A DNA stretch of 64,000 nucleotides from Panonychus citri (GCF_014898815.1 NW_026515499.1:1-64000), one strand, 5' to 3'; counted from the stretch's first letter, positions 1 to 14,029 are shown. A program made the numbers and translations. The notes: a model not told the origin generated them from the sequence alone.

Positions 1-2843
1 GATAGAGTGAGTAAAAAAAACCAACACAATCAATGGTTGATTGTTAATCCAGTTTAAATCATCAACCAGATATGAAATAATAACAATAATAACAATTGAA
101 TAGTTTGTTAGTTAAGTTTCAATGGTGAACAAAAAAAAATTAACTAATTTGATTGTTACATTTGAGTAAATGATTAACTACTCTGAGTATTACAAACTCT
201 TAATGATTTAGTTAAGTTTGGCTGGAAATGTTAGTTATGTAAATTGTTATTGATTAACTGATTGTTGAACAATTAACGATTATCAAACTTAATTCAATTG
301 AAACTGTTGACCCTTGACCAATGTGATAACAATAATAATGACCAGTAGGTAAACAATAGTTGATTGTTTTATTGGTCAACTGTCAACAATTTAACCAACC
401 AACACAATTAATAATTAATTAATTTTTACCTAACAGTTAATTAATCGTCTAAAAAATTAGCTCAACTTGAATATGAATATGAAAATTAAACTTATTATAA
501 TGTTAATCATGAGTGATTATCAACCATTAATCAAATATTGTTATTAATTACAATCAAATTTAAATATAATAACAAACTGAATCAAGTAAATGATGATAAA
601 TTCAACTGGACAATCAATTTAATTGTATATTAATTTGGTTAAAATGTAAAAATGATATAACATAAAGTTGATTAGTTTCAATTGTGATTGGGAAAAATTA
701 ATCATATAAACTTTGTATTGATTACAACAACTGAATTAACTGATTGTAATGTTAACAATGGCGGAGAAAAAAAAATCAAACAGTTAACTTAATAATATTA
801 ATTGTTAAATGAGTCTAAATTTAGGATTAATTGTTGAATTTGAATTTATTAGCAATTTATTATCAATATGATACAAATTGTTCATTTGAAATTGTTTGAC
901 AACAACAAAATGGTAACAATTTATTTGAACAATTAAAAGGCAATAAAGCTCAATAATATTTATTAATGGTTACAGGTAATTGTTGGATAATCTAATTGTG
1001 ATGATAATTTAATCACAATTACAATGAGAAAAGGGAAACAACTTTTGTATTGGACATAACAAATTACCATTGACAAATTTAATGTGACAAATTTTAAACA
1101 CATTGACATTGGAAACAAAGTTAATTGTGACAATTGTGATGGTGGGTAGTGGGTGGTGGGGACGAGGAGGGTTAATCATTGATGATGATGATGATGATGA
1201 TCAGGGAAGGGAAATGATTAACATTCACGCCTTGAGTATCTTATGAATTGAAAATGATATTCAATTGTTGTATTTGATTGTGTTTGTAGTTTGATTATTA
1301 TTCAAATTAAATTGAATGTATGTATATACAAAACATGTAACAGTTTTACCGGCACCCATTTCATTTTTAAGTTGATTAATTGTAAATTATAATCATTATC
1401 ATCAATTGGCACCCGCATCAGTGAATTGATTAGGATTTGAAGATGATCAAAATAAATTGTTATCCATATCCTTAATCTTCATCTACAGTTTAACGATTTA
1501 AACAAAACTCATCCATCTAAATTTGTGCCGCTTGGCGATTCATCCTCATCTTTATTTGCATAATTCATCCTCTCTTTTTACAACCAGCATCTCATCATGA
1601 TGATGATGAAGATGAAGATGATGATGATTATACACCTTGATTATCATCAGTAGCCTCTGATAATTAGCATCTTTTATCATCTGTTTAAGTTTTGTTATTC
1701 ATTATTGTTCCGGGTTGATTGTTTTGTCTTTAACTTTGTTTTCATCATTCAATTTGATTGTTGATTAAGTAAATTGTTTATCTCATCAATGAATTTATTA
1801 TATCGTTGATTAAGTTGTAGTAACACAATCTAATTGTTTATTAGTTTTTCTCTTTTTTTTCTATCACTAATCATTCTTGATTATCAATTTCTCCAATCAA
1901 ATTGTCTCTAACAATTAACAATAAGGGCGAGAGATTCATGTCAATTGGGATAAGAATCAATGATTAATCTGTAATTTCCTAATTAGATTGTTCATTTTCA
2001 CACTAACGGACAATTTCCGGTTAATCTGAATTCATCTGGACAAAAGAAGAGCAGGAAAAAAAAGGAGGATACGGAAATGATGAAGTGATGGAAACAACAA
2101 CAACAAGATAGCCTTTTAACCTTAGTAATAAACATTGACACACTTTCCCCTTGTTAACAAGGTCAAAGGATAATCTTGTTAGTATTAAAGTGATGGAAAA
2201 ACAAAATTACATCTTTAACCATCTAAAAACAATCAATTGGTGATTAACAATTGATTTACCATCAGAATTAATTGTTTGTTTTTACACTGATTGGGGAAAA
2301 GTTAATTTTTGTATAAATGTTAATCAGACGCAAAGGAATAGGACAGAAAAGGATGAGGATGCTCAAATGAAAAAGATGAGGATGATGATCATTATCATTT
2401 ATCTCATAGGGATAACATTTAACTTGCACTTTTGCCCTTGTACTTCGTGATCTCAATTTTTATATATTGTTTATCATCCTTATCCTCATCCTCATCCTTA
2501 TCATCATCATTATCATATCAATTCAATTCACGTCCAAGTCTTGTAACAACAAGAGCAAATAACAATAATAGAGTAACAATTTAAATGAAGAAAATGGTTG
2601 ATAGTAAATAGAAAAAAAAAATTTTCTCATTTCTCTTCATCTTCATCTTTCTACCAGATTTATATTAGAATCCAATGTTATCTTCATCTTCATCTTCATA
2701 ATGTGATATATGCTCTAGGTCACTTTCAGAACAGTTAAATGATAATGATGACAAATATTCTTGACTCATTATCTTCACCTTTAAATGATAACTCGATTTT
2801 CATATTAATATAATTGCGAAGATCAAATTGTTTCATCATCATC

Positions 2844-2848
<5 letters not shown>

Positions 2849-2875
<27 letters not shown>
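2849..2875. repeat. (CT)n microsatellite
   Basis: About 13 uninterrupted CT units preceded by TCA triplets. It is one of many CT/GA arrays in the host part of the window. Confidence 0.95.
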
Positions 2876-2880
<5 letters not shown>

Positions 2881-3063
2881 CAAGCCTATAATAGATAATA
2901 TTAGATTCATTGTTTTTCTGTCTTCCTTATCTTCCTTATCTTCCTCATCATCTTCTTTCTTATAATAATAAACTTTCCGGAAGTAAAATGGGATAACCGT
3001 TATAACAAAAAGTACTACAGAAAAATAATTTCATCTTGAGCTTCTTAAATCATCATTATGATA

Positions 3064-3620
3064 ATAAGGTATGTACGGTAAAGTTTGGGAATAAAATTTT
3101 CAAGCTATTATGGTGACTTTAATTTTCAATTAAATTTCTTGAAATTATGTGAAATTATTAATCAACTTTTGAGCTTCAATTGGGTATCTTTTCACGAATA
3201 TTGCATCAAATCAAAGCATCGAAAATTTGATTTTTCGAATGTATGTCGAAAATAAATTGTCATTTTTTTCAGAGGTAGCTCTGAACAAATAATCCAAACT
3301 TTAATCGAAGATTATTTATGGTCAAAATCGGTCAATTAATGGAATGCTGAGTGTTATTTCCATATTCAAAATTAATTACAAAAGAAAAATTTCATGTATT
3401 TTGACCGGAAACTGAGGAAGAAGTTTCAACCGGATATTTCGTCATTTTCAACCAAATGACGCAATATCTTGAGAAACAACAAAATTTCTAGAAAAAAAAT
3501 TCTCAATATCTCAGCAAACTCTCATTCCTCATCGAATGAGATCGAAAAAATTTCGAAAATAACTCAAATCGCTAAAAAGTTAGTCCGCACTATTCCCAAA
3601 CATTACCGCTCATACCTTAT
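3064..3620. mobile_element. MITE-like element with 30-bp terminal inverted repeats
   Basis: Bases 3064-3093 and the reverse complement of 3591-3620 agree at 27 of 30 positions; both begin ATAAGGTATG and end TTTGGGAATA. The 557-bp interval has a different texture from its flanks: fewer TCA/GAT runs and more CGAAAA-type words. A 62-codon open frame inside it resembles nothing I know. A separate 14-bp inverted match (CAATTGGGTATCTT near 3176 and its complement near 3622-3635) puts one arm inside and one just outside the right terminus. No clean target-site duplication is visible. This is best read as a non-autonomous DNA transposon; superfamily unknown. Confidence 0.6.
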
Positions 3621-5665
3621 GAAGATACCCAATTGTTTATTACTTGATAAACAATAAATTAAGATGATGATGATGAGATTATCATCCTCTTCCCTATAGA
3701 TAAACACAATAAGTTTCTCATTGAAAAAAAATAATCATTGTTGTTGTTTATTTTTATAGGATTAAATTCAATGATGATGATGACAAAAATCAAACTATTT
3801 CCAGGAAATGGTTTTCATCCTCATCCTTTTTTTTTCATTTGATTGTCTATTTGTAACCTTTGTTTATTATTTACACAATCGAGTTACAATTTATTATTGA
3901 CTCAATTGCGTGATTACAATTGTTAGACAACAATTGATGATAAAAATGATGATGAAGATGAAGAGGAAAGAAAAATAGTTTTTAACAAATTGTAGTTAAA
4001 ATTAACTCTCTTTTCGTATTGATAAATTATCATGAAAAGTGATCACAATTTGATTTGATTGTTTGGGATACAATTGTTGGAGAAAAGGCAATTTAATTGA
4101 ATAGCAATGATAAGATAAATAATATCTATATTATTGATGATAAATGATGAGGATGCTGAGATGATTATATAGGGAAAATATTTATCATCATGATTGAAGA
4201 TGAGAGGTGTAAATGTTTCAATTGTAATTTTGGATTTTCTTGTTTTCTTGATGTTTTCATTTTCGCATCAATTCAATTGGATTAACTTTGATTGAGATGA
4301 TAATTAGAGTTAGTAATTAGGGGTCGTTGTTATTGGCGGTGGTGGTGGTGGTGGTGATGAGGATGATGATGATAATGATGACCGGAAGAGGATAATATAT
4401 ATTGATGAGGTTTTATCCGATTAATTGTTGGCAGGCTATTAAATTGCTTTTGCATCTTCATCAATTCGGATTAACATCTGATCATTAACAACTTAATTTT
4501 ATCTTGTAAGTGTAAATGAATGATTAGGGATGAGGGTGGAGGAAGAAGGAGGTTGGAGGGTGGAAGATGATCAAGGTGATGAGGATGAGAAATAATCCTG
4601 ATGGTGAGAGAGATGAAAATTTCTCTCTTTCTTTTTTTTTCATCTTCTTTTTACTTCAGAGGAAAAAGATGAAGATTTTACAAAGATTATCTTCCATTTA
4701 TGGTGAAGGCAAAGATTTTATTTAAAAATGATACACAGAGATGGTGATGATGATGATGATGAGAGAGATGGATGAGTGATGATGAATGGTGAGTAAAATA
4801 TAGTGAGTAAAAAAGGCGTGGTTCAGGTTGGATTTTTAATGATATAATTTATTAAATGATAGTTTTAGTTGGAATAGAATCGAATATGAAGAAAAAAAAT
4901 TCTTTCAGATGATCGCCATGATTGTTGATTCATATTATCATTTGAATCTTGTAAACACTTTGATGTTGATGTTGATGAAGATAGAAGATGATAGATCAAT
5001 CAAGGTAAAATTATCTTCATTTCATCAACACCCTCACTCCTCTCTCTCTCTCTCACTCACTATTTTTCTCCTTCATCTTCATTATCTTTATCATTTTCAT
5101 CATAATGAGGGATGAAATTAAAAGCAGAACATAAAATCTCATCATTTTCATCTTGATTGTCATCATTTATATACATTGAAAGAGAGATTGGGGGAGGTGG
5201 AAGGAGGAAGATGAGATGATGATTTTGTTCCCAATCGCATCAATCATCATTCTCTATCATCATCATGTTTCCGGAGACTTGGCATCAGGCCCATTGGAAA
5301 ACAAAAATCATCAACTGATAAGAATGAGAATTATTATTGAAAAGATATCGATAATATCACAAATGTCCAAATCTCGAAACATATGTAAAAGGTTTAGAAA
5401 TTCAAGTTTTATCAAGTTCTAATCAAAGAAACAAAACCTCATTGACAGTTTCGAGGTGTAAACGCAATGATAATCATTGATGCAGATAAAAAGACATAAC
5501 CAGAATGATTGGTAATCAAATGATTAGTGAAACATTATTCACCTTTTATTGTGATCGAAAAGTTTATCGAGTAATAAAATGAAAGGATAATTTGAACCTT
5601 TCGAACTTTGAATCTTCTAAATAACCATTTTATCCTTTTTTTTGTTGTTGTTGTTGGATTTTCAG

Positions 5666-7867
5666 GTTTGGTTTCAAAATCGACGAGCTAAATGGCGGAA
5701 AAAGGAGCACACCAAGAAGGGTCCAGGTCGACCAGCTCACAACGCTCACCCGCAGACCTGTTCGGGTGATCCAATACCTCCAGATGAAATTGTCAAGCGA
5801 GATCGAGACAAGCGGGAAAAGAAGATGAGAAAACAATTAGAGCGTCAAGCTAAACGATTACAACAATCTAAATTAAAGCCTGGTGTAAACACGGCCTCAC
5901 TTACCGAAGGTATTATTCAATCACTTGTCGAGTTGCGGTCACTTAATAATCGTAAAGAACCACGAGATTTGGTGGGTGGGGAAATTTTCGGCCTACTAAA
6001 TGATGTGCTCAATGTTGATGTTTGTGAAATCATGAGAAAACCACCAATGATTAGTAATCATCATCATCACCATCATTCTCATCATCATCACTCATCTCTT
6101 TCACCAAATTCATCCTCATCATCGGTTTCAATGTCACCCTCATCATCTTCATCAACCACACCTTCAGGTTCACTTTCAGCGACAACAATAACAACGATAA
6201 CACCTTCATCATCTTCAATTTCATCCGCTTTCCACTCCAAACAACAATCAACACCAAATCCCACCAATGGTAAGATTAACTCAACCGGTGGATTAACTAA
6301 TCCAACCAATAAAACTAAAAATTCTAATCAAAATCATCTTCTCTCAACTTCATCATCTTCTTCATCATCAGCATCCTCACGATCAAATGTTCAACTTATT
6401 GGTCTCGGAGGTAACGGTACTAGTGGCAGTGGTAATGGCGGTTCCAATGGCGGTGGAGGTTCAGGTTCCTTTTCACCTCTTGCAAATGCTCAATTTTCAT
6501 CATTATTATCATCTCATCATGCTCACGCTGCTCATCATCTTCATCAATTACATCAAAATCTAACTGCCCACATAACCGCATCAACTGGACTTGGATTTCA
6601 TCCTTCAACTGCATCAGCATTCAAATCAAAATTTAATTCCTTCTCAATTGAAAATCTGCTCTCTAATTGCAATAAACAGAATCAATTATCATCATCATCA
6701 TCATCATCCACCACATCAACAGGTAATCATGTTAACAATTCATCTAAAGGTGATAATGAAATATCAATAACTCCAACAACAACACCAACCGTAGCATCTT
6801 CAGGATCTTCATCAACATTGGGTAATAATAACGGTAAACGTAATTCAAGTGGATTAACATCATCATCATCATCTCGTCATCATCTTTATCATAATAATAA
6901 TAATAATAATAACCGTCATCATCATGGTCCGAGCTTGTTTAAATCATCATCATCATCGGTAAAATCATCAAGAAATCACCATCATCATCATCATTTACAA
7001 TCACATCGAGCAATTTTATCTGATCATGAAGATGAGGATGATGATGATTCCTCTAATGATGTTAACTCTTTCATGTCCTCATCACCTCGACCTTCAAGCC
7101 CGGAAGTGGATGAACATGATATAGATGATAACACTGGACCCATTGACCTTGGACCCTCAAATCGAGGGTCATCTCGTCATCTACAGTCAACCAACAATCA
7201 CAATAATAGTAATAATATTAATCACCATCATCATCAAAGTCCAATCATGTTAATCCAAATGAATACCAAAGATGAAGATACAGATGATAATTCAGATGAT
7301 GATGGTGATGATGATGAGGGTGATAATCATCATCATCGACCACTGCCCCACCCAAACAATTGTAAAAATAGTATTAATAGTAATAAGGATGCAATGAGTG
7401 AAGATGATGATGAAATCGATACTCCTAAAAATATGATCATCATTGGAAACAATTCATCTAAAGATGATGAAGAAGATAAACCGGAAGAGAAGGATGAAAA
7501 TTCTCAGATGAAAGATAAAATGGACATTAGAATAAATTCGAAAATTGGTTCATCTTCTCATCATCATTCAGGTGATAATAATGAAGATGATGAAGATGAT
7601 CATGTTGATACTCTTGATTCAGATTCTAAAAAGTTGATAAACATTCAGCTAATTGATAGATCAGCTGATGATAATTTAATTAATCATCGAAAACAGAAAA
7701 GTAAAAAAATGAAAGATGAAAGAGCGAGTAAGAGTAAGAGATTTGAAGATGATAAGAGACATGATGATAATGATGATAAGGTGGGGGAAGAGGTTGATGA
7801 TAGTAGTGATGAAATGAGAGGAATCATTGAAAATGATCAAAGTGATATTGAAGTTGATGGTAATTAA
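5666..7867 (+). CDS. unc-4: UNC-4/UNCX-type homeobox protein, 3' terminal exon
   Basis: This is the last coding exon of a paired-like homeodomain transcription factor of the UNC-4 (UNCX) family. It opens directly after a CAG acceptor with VWFQNRRAKWRKKE, the end of homeodomain helix 3. The intron therefore lies at homeodomain position 46/47, a common site. The next residues, TKKGPGRPAHNAHPQTCSG, are the family's diagnostic post-homeodomain block, followed by a basic KKMRKQLERQAKR segment. FSIENLL at 6641-6661 fits the eh1 motif that recruits Groucho/TLE (UNC-37 in the nematode pathway), predicting a nuclear repressor that specifies neuron identity. The rest of the 733 residues is low-complexity Ser, His, Asn and Asp/Glu tracts encoded by TCA, CAT, AAT and GAT triplets. 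The stop is TAA at 7865-7867. Upstream exons are not in view. Family assignment is strong; the far C-terminus is poorly constrained. Confidence 0.93.
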   Translation, partial: VWFQNRRAKWRKKEHTKKGPGRPAHNAHPQTCSGDPIPPDEIVKRDRDKREKKMRKQLERQAKRLQQSKLKPGVNTASLTEGIIQSLVELRSLNNRKEPRDLVGGEIFGLLNDVLNVDVCEIMRKPPMISNHHHHHHSHHHHSSLSPNSSSSSVSMSPSSSSSTTPSGSLSATTITTITPSSSSISSAFHSKQQSTPNPTNGKINSTGGLTNPTNKTKNSNQNHLLSTSSSSSSSASSRSNVQLIGLGGNGTSGSGNGGSNGGGGSGSFSPLANAQFSSLLSSHHAHAAHHLHQLHQNLTAHITASTGLGFHPSTASAFKSKFNSFSIENLLSNCNKQNQLSSSSSSSTTSTGNHVNNSSKGDNEISITPTTTPTVASSGSSSTLGNNNGKRNSSGLTSSSSSRHHLYHNNNNNNNRHHHGPSLFKSSSSSVKSSRNHHHHHHLQSHRAILSDHEDEDDDDSSNDVNSFMSSSPRPSSPEVDEHDIDDNTGPIDLGPSNRGSSRHLQSTNNHNNSNNINHHHHQSPIMLIQMNTKDEDTDDNSDDDGDDDEGDNHHHRPLPHPNNCKNSINSNKDAMSEDDDEIDTPKNMIIIGNNSSKDDEEDKPEEKDENSQMKDKMDIRINSKIGSSSHHHSGDNNEDDEDDHVDTLDSDSKKLINIQLIDRSADDNLINHRKQKSKKMKDERASKSKRFEDDKRHDDNDDKVGEEVDDSSDEMRGIIENDQSDIEVDGN

Positions 7868-10800
7868 ACTAATCATAATTTAATAGTAACAATTAAGCCC
7901 ACCAATTGAATGATTAAAACCACAATCATCAACAATTAATATTTGTATTTATTTTTCATCTTCCTTATCATCATCATCCTCATCATCCTCATCATCATCT
8001 GCTCCTCTGTTTTATTTACAACAATCAACTAATTGCTGACTAATTATATATACAATCCAATAAATTAATTTAATCATTTGTTTTATGTAGATTTTATTTC
8101 CTCCTTTGTCCTTCATTAATTAACTGATTAAAAAGAAAACTTGAAAAACAAAAAGATAATCACAATTAACGATTCATCCTCTTATTATTACCAAAGAGAG
8201 TTGCAATCATCATCATCATCCTCATCATTTCCGTTTCCGTTTCCGATTTCTCCTTATCCTTGAAACTTTAATTACTATTATTATTATTATTATTGATATA
8301 TAAATATATTAGTAGTATTGATATCATTGTAGATTAATAAATTTTTCTTAATATATAATTAAATTAACTTCACAATCAACCACAAAATTAAATTGTCCAA
8401 AACAATTAACTTGAATAATTGTCAATTCTGTCAACAACAACAACAACAAACCAATATAAATAATTGAATCTGTAAATAGCAATAACAATAAAAATCAATG
8501 ATATTAATCAATTGAACTAATACAATTAAAAAGTGTGAAAACTTTAATTTAATTTTGGAATCACAATTAACTAAATCAAAGTTTTAATCATCACCATTTC
8601 TAGTAACCACAAGATGCAAGTATTGGGAAAAGTTTTCAAGTTAATTGTTGATAGTAAATAATCAATAATAGTAATAACAATTAACTAATAATCTAAAAGG
8701 TAGAAAAGTAAAAGTTAAATGATTAACTACAATTACAATTATACTATTAATAAGCCTTAATGATTGTTAATTGTTGGTGAGATGGGCGTTGTTATTGTTA
8801 AAGTTGGTTAATCAACTAATCAATGTTGATTGTCAATGTTGATTAAAGCTTTAACAGCAAACTTACCTTAACTGTGATTGGATAATTAATCTAATCATCT
8901 ACTCCCAATGATCATAATTAATATTAATCAATGGCTTTAATTGTGACAACGGTTCAATTAAGCATCAACACCCACTTTTCCCACCTTTGGTCCAACATCC
9001 TAACGACCACCACAACCACAACCCCCACTGTCCAGCCAAAAACAATGACCAATAGTCAATACGATTAACCTGATAAAATAACTGAATCAATACCAACAAT
9101 TTAATTAATGATCATTTCTCATGATTAAATGATGAAATTTTATACATATTATATTGTGGTTGTTACATTAACTTTAATCAATAGTTGGACCATTTGATTG
9201 TGTTGATTAAATGAATGAATTTACTACATTACAATTGGGAGTTGATTGTAACCATCTTGATTGGTAAATATAAATAATTTAAATCATCCTGTTAACTATT
9301 ACAATCAAAAAAAACATAAACTAGTTGAACTTTCAAACAATTTAATTAGATTTTTGTTTTCTCGTTGCTTTATCATCAAAGGTTATCAATAATTTAATAT
9401 TTTCTTGCTTAACTTTTCAACTCCCACTTCAATTATGACAAAGTTTGATTATATCAAATACAAAACCAGAATCCAATTGTTTGACATATTATATTATCAT
9501 CCTCATCCTCATCAGCATCATCATGAAATGTCATCATGATAATAATATGTCACCATGACAGTTACTTTTGTTTTCAATGATATTGATGATATTTTTTTTC
9601 TTGGATTTCAAGGTAATCCCATGTTATTGTGACTTATTTCATATTATTATCAACTGAATAATCAGATGCTCAAATGTATTGATGATTATTCATACATATT
9701 GAATGCTCTCTTATTATTACTATCATCATGGTTTTGGTTTCTTTTGTGGGATCAATGATCAACATGAAAGGAGTAATCATATTTTTCTTTGCGATTCAGA
9801 TTCATATTCATGGGAAATCAAATCAAATATCAAATTTAAATATTCTTATTGTGGTTTTCCAATGATAAACTTTCACAGTTTCTTTTTACTGTTGATCAGA
9901 TCGATTTGATATTAATGATGAAACTTTTTTTTTCTCTCAAAAAAGAAGAAGAAAAAAAAATGACTTTATCATATTCGAACTTGCTTTTCTATGTTTATTT
10001 TGAAATATCGAAAATTGTGTTTCTATTACTTCCTAGTAGATATGGAAATTGATGAAATTCATCATGTTGATAATATAAGAAGATGATGAAGATGAAGAGA
10101 GAGAGAAAGAAAATCATTTCTATCAACTGAATATTACTAAACAATAACATGATTAGTTTTTCAGGGAATTTTCTTGTATGAATGATGATTTTCACTCTTC
10201 TTCTTTGAGAATATGATTCATGATAAATGAATCAAGATAATGAAATGAACATTATATTTACGGGCTCAGTTTTGTATCTTTCGGTTTGAGGTCAATTGTT
10301 GACCAACAGGATGATGATGATGATGATGATACATAAGAAAACAATTTAATCTTCAATCACAATCACGTTTTTTTCGTGTAGCTACTTAATCAATGATAAT
10401 AGTTATGGTTAAGAGAATTATGAAAATTTTAATTGGATAATGATGATCATCATCATGTTGATGATTAACAATCAAGATGTACAATTGAAATTAAAGTTAC
10501 AATTGAATTCATGATATGTTTGTATTTGTGTGTTATCATTACAATCAATGATAATCAATCCTTATTATCAAACAATTAGTTAGACAATTTAAGACACACA
10601 CACTCACATATACAGTCAATAGACACGATTTATATAAATTGTTCAAGTTAATTGTTAACAGTTTAACACACACATACATAAGTAAACAAGATAATCAAGA
10701 TGAACAATTTAAGTTACTGGTCAAGAAAATGATTAACTTTCAATAGGAAATCAATTCAATTGAAATGATAATAATAATTTTCATCTGATGAAATGATTAT

Positions 10801-13400
10801 CTTGCTGTTTAGTTAACAATTAATAACAATAAAGTAATTGTAATGACAATTATCATCATGATATACTAATGGTCAAGATGATGATGATGATGATGATAAT
10901 TTATGAGATCTAAATAAAAAGTAAATATTACAAAAAAAAATCATTTTCTGTTTCAATGGTAGACTGAATCTGACAACAATATTAATTCACATTAATTACG
11001 ATTATCATTTCAATGTTAATTCAGTTGATTGTTTGATGATTAGCATAATTTTCACTTTTCACAATCATTTAAATGGGATTTACAAGGAGTCGTTAATGAT
11101 AATTGTCATAATCAGTAAACTAATCATGATTATCATAATGATTAACCATTATTTTCTGATTGTAATACAGTAAATTGTATTCAAATGGTTAGTCTGGTTG
11201 TTTTGGTAATTTCAATTTCAATTGTGATTCAGTTGAAGTTAATAATTAAGGTAATAATTGTATTCCTTTTAATCATTAGTCAGTTAATTGTTTCACTTGA
11301 TGTTTAATACATTTAAACAATCATGATAATTATTATTGACCATAATCACCAAGGTATGTGATTAGTTAACATGGAATTCATTAAATATCATTAATTCAGG
11401 AATATGAGGATTAATTTACATGGAAAACTGAATCATTACAATCTGATTGTCAAATCGATAACAATTAGTTTGGTTTAATCGAAATTGTCACTCGAAATTA
11501 GAATAATAGATAAACAAAACTTTTTTGTTTGAAAAGAAGTTTTTCTTTCGAGTCTCATGATAACCAGAATTTTCTCCTCGATATCTTGAGGCAATTCTTT
11601 GGAATTACAAGAATATCAGTTGCTAAAAAGAATAGAACTTTTCTCTCCCTCTTTCTCTTTTTCTCTCCATTTTTTTTTCTTTTTCAAATTCTTACATTGA
11701 TATTCTAATGCTAATAATGATGATTGAAATTCTGATATTCATGAATTCCAAGATGAATGCTCACAGGGAAAAATTTTCTATCTCCATAGATTATGCTCAT
11801 GGGAGAAATATGAAGATGATCATCATCTAAATTTCAATTGATATTCAGAAGATAATATAAGTATTTTCTTTCTCTTCTCTTCTCCCTCTACCTGTATTTC
11901 CATGTAAATTGAAAAATGTTGTTCGAAAATGGAGAAAAAAAAGTTCCAATTCTGTGAACTAACCAATTACCGAGCGATCGTTTTGTTTTACTATTATCAT
12001 TTGATTACGAATTTTTGTTAACCAAATCAAATCAGTTTTCTATGATTAACATACAAGTTGCAACACTTATGTAGAAAACGTTTCAAGATAATTCCATTTA
12101 CATGGTGATGATGATGATCATGTTTAGAAGATGAATTTCAAATGCTCAGAATTAACCTGAGAGAGAAAAAGTTCTGAGAGAAAGAAAAAAAAACAATTCG
12201 ACAAATTGTAAAATCGATGGTAACAATTTCATCCATTCATTTTAGAAAGATATTATTTTATATTCACTTTTGATTCAATCTTTTTTCATCATCATGATGC
12301 TCATGGAAATATAAAATTCTACTCCCTGAGTAATCATGTTATCATTGAATAGAAAAAAAGTTCCAAGAAAATTAAATTCTTGAAACTTGTTTTCTCATCA
12401 TGGAAAACAGATTAACATATTTACTGATAATCGTTATTTATGAATATCTTTAAATTCAATCGATCAAGTTAATTAATAGTCAACCAATTATGAATAATTA
12501 ATTATCATTAGCATGATGAGGTTTCATTATCTGAGTAAATGTTTAACCAAAAAGAGTATTAATTAAAAGATTAACATGATATCCTCAATAATGAAAGTCT
12601 GTATAAGATTTTCAGGTTTAATGAAATAATAAAGTTCTGGTTTCAGAAGATTTTGTTTACTCTGAGCCAATAATGATGATCCAAAAGCTGCATCCTGTGA
12701 TACTCAATCATCATTTTCTTCCTGTAACCATGACAATTACTATAATCATTGATTTAACAATTCTCAGAGTTAATTCCTGATGAAGATGGAGAATCAGAAT
12801 TAAAATAATCAAAGTTAATGACAATGATTCGAGTAAATTTGTGAATTGAATTTGTCATAATAATAATCGTATCGTTAATGTATTCAAACGATAACTTGAC
12901 CTTAACAAGAATGGTCATTCTATCATATGGACATTGACAGGATAAAATACTGACCATCAAACAAGAGGAACCAATGATACATATATAGTGAATATGTATT
13001 CATTCAATATAACTAATTATTCATAACCTTTTGATTTCTTTTTGATATTATCAATCAAATCTGTCAGGTGACAATAAATATTAATCCAACTATTAATAAA
13101 TTGATTAGTTTTTATAAATAAATATCTCCAATTCAATTGAAATAAATCAACCGAAATTTTCATATCTAAATCGATTTTATTGTTACAGCCATTTCCGTCA
13201 GAAATCGAAATATTTCGAAAAAATCACAACGCGTACGCGGTTAGAATTGCAATATGACTAAACACTGTATCAAACTAAAGTGTTCTGTTTATTTTTCATC
13301 AAACAGATCGCAACACTTTTCAAATCAAAGGAAACGATAATTGGGAATCTCGTCTCTTTAATTATAATTCGATATGTACTCAAGCATACAGTTATAATAC
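7868..13400. other. Gene-free spacer
   Basis: It probably includes the unc-4 3' UTR at its left end. Beyond that I see only AT-rich words and short TCA/GAT arrays. Short open frames here are low-complexity and resemble no protein. Confidence 0.7.
8059..8064 (+). terminator. Candidate polyadenylation signal for unc-4
   Basis: AATAAA lies 192 bases after the unc-4 stop codon. Similar hexamers occur by chance in this AT-rich DNA, so this is only the first plausible one. Confidence 0.3.
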
Positions 13401-13406
13401 AAGCAC

Positions 13407-13525
13407 TTGGAGACCAGGTCAATTTTTCACGATTTGTTGAATAGATTTCATAACCAACCGGGAAGTGATGATAAAGTTTCTTTGATTATTGATAATTTTG
13501 CTGGACATAAAGTGGAAAAGGTGAA
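13407..13525 (+). pseudogene. Possible DDE-transposase fragment
   Basis: A short frame reads a helix-like LLNRFHNQ segment and then VSLIIDNFAGHK. The hydrophobic-DN-x-x-H pattern resembles the second catalytic Asp region of pogo/Tigger-type DDE transposases. No start, no other catalytic block and no terminal repeats are visible, and the frame runs into unrelated AT-rich sequence. It sits beside other transposon debris. Chance resemblance is possible. Confidence 0.3.
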
Positions 13526-13830
13526 GGTAAATGTATCATTACCATATTCTTTCCCATCTAGAATTAATTTCACGATATTCTCATGTTTTTTCAGAGATTG
13601 AATTTCAGTTGAGGTGATTCCAGCTTGCAACACCTTAAATGATGATTCAAATTCGTAAACATGTCCAAAATTAATACTTGCTGATGAACTTTTATCAGTA
13701 ATAGTATTGAAGATCACATCACTTTAGTTATTAGAACATAATTTTATTGACTTCAAAGACAAGAGAAGGGGAAATTCATCCCAACTGCACTGATACATTT
13801 TGTTTTCTTTCTATTATAAGTAATTATAAT

Positions 13831-13952
13831 CTTCATCTTCATCTTCATCTTCATCCTCATCCTCATCTTCATCTTCATCCTCATCTTCATCTTCATCCTC
13901 ATCCTCATCTTCATCCTCATCCTCATCTTCGTCTTCATCTTCATCTTCATCT
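13831..13952. repeat. Hexanucleotide minisatellite (TTCATC/CTCATC)
   Basis: About 20 six-base units alternate irregularly between TTCATC and CTCATC over 122 bp, with one GTC variant near the right end. All frames are open, giving spurious His-Leu/Pro or Asp-Glu repeats; I do not regard these as genes. Confidence 0.9.
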
Positions 13953-14029
13953 TTATTTTTAGCTCGTCTCTGGTTAAGAGACGAGTTGTTAACATGCAAG
14001 ATATTTGCCAACACTTGCTAATAATTTTA

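Larger units (their letters stand above)
1..5665. other. AT-rich spacer / intron 5' of the unc-4 exon
   Basis: No protein-coding segment is recognisable on either strand. The stretch is made of AT-rich words such as AATTGTTGATT and TAACAATCA, GAT/TCA trinucleotide runs and one CT microsatellite, and it contains the inverted-repeat element described separately. The last 25 bases are a pyrimidine-rich tract ending in CAG, the splice acceptor of the homeobox exon, so at least the right end is intron. The exon with the first 46 homeodomain residues was looked for and not found; it is probably left of the window. Confidence 0.6.

Noticed and set aside
13747..14014. Overlapping open frames with His-Leu or Asp-Glu repeats
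   Set aside because: They are produced by the hexanucleotide minisatellite, which is open in all frames; no start context or conserved sequence.
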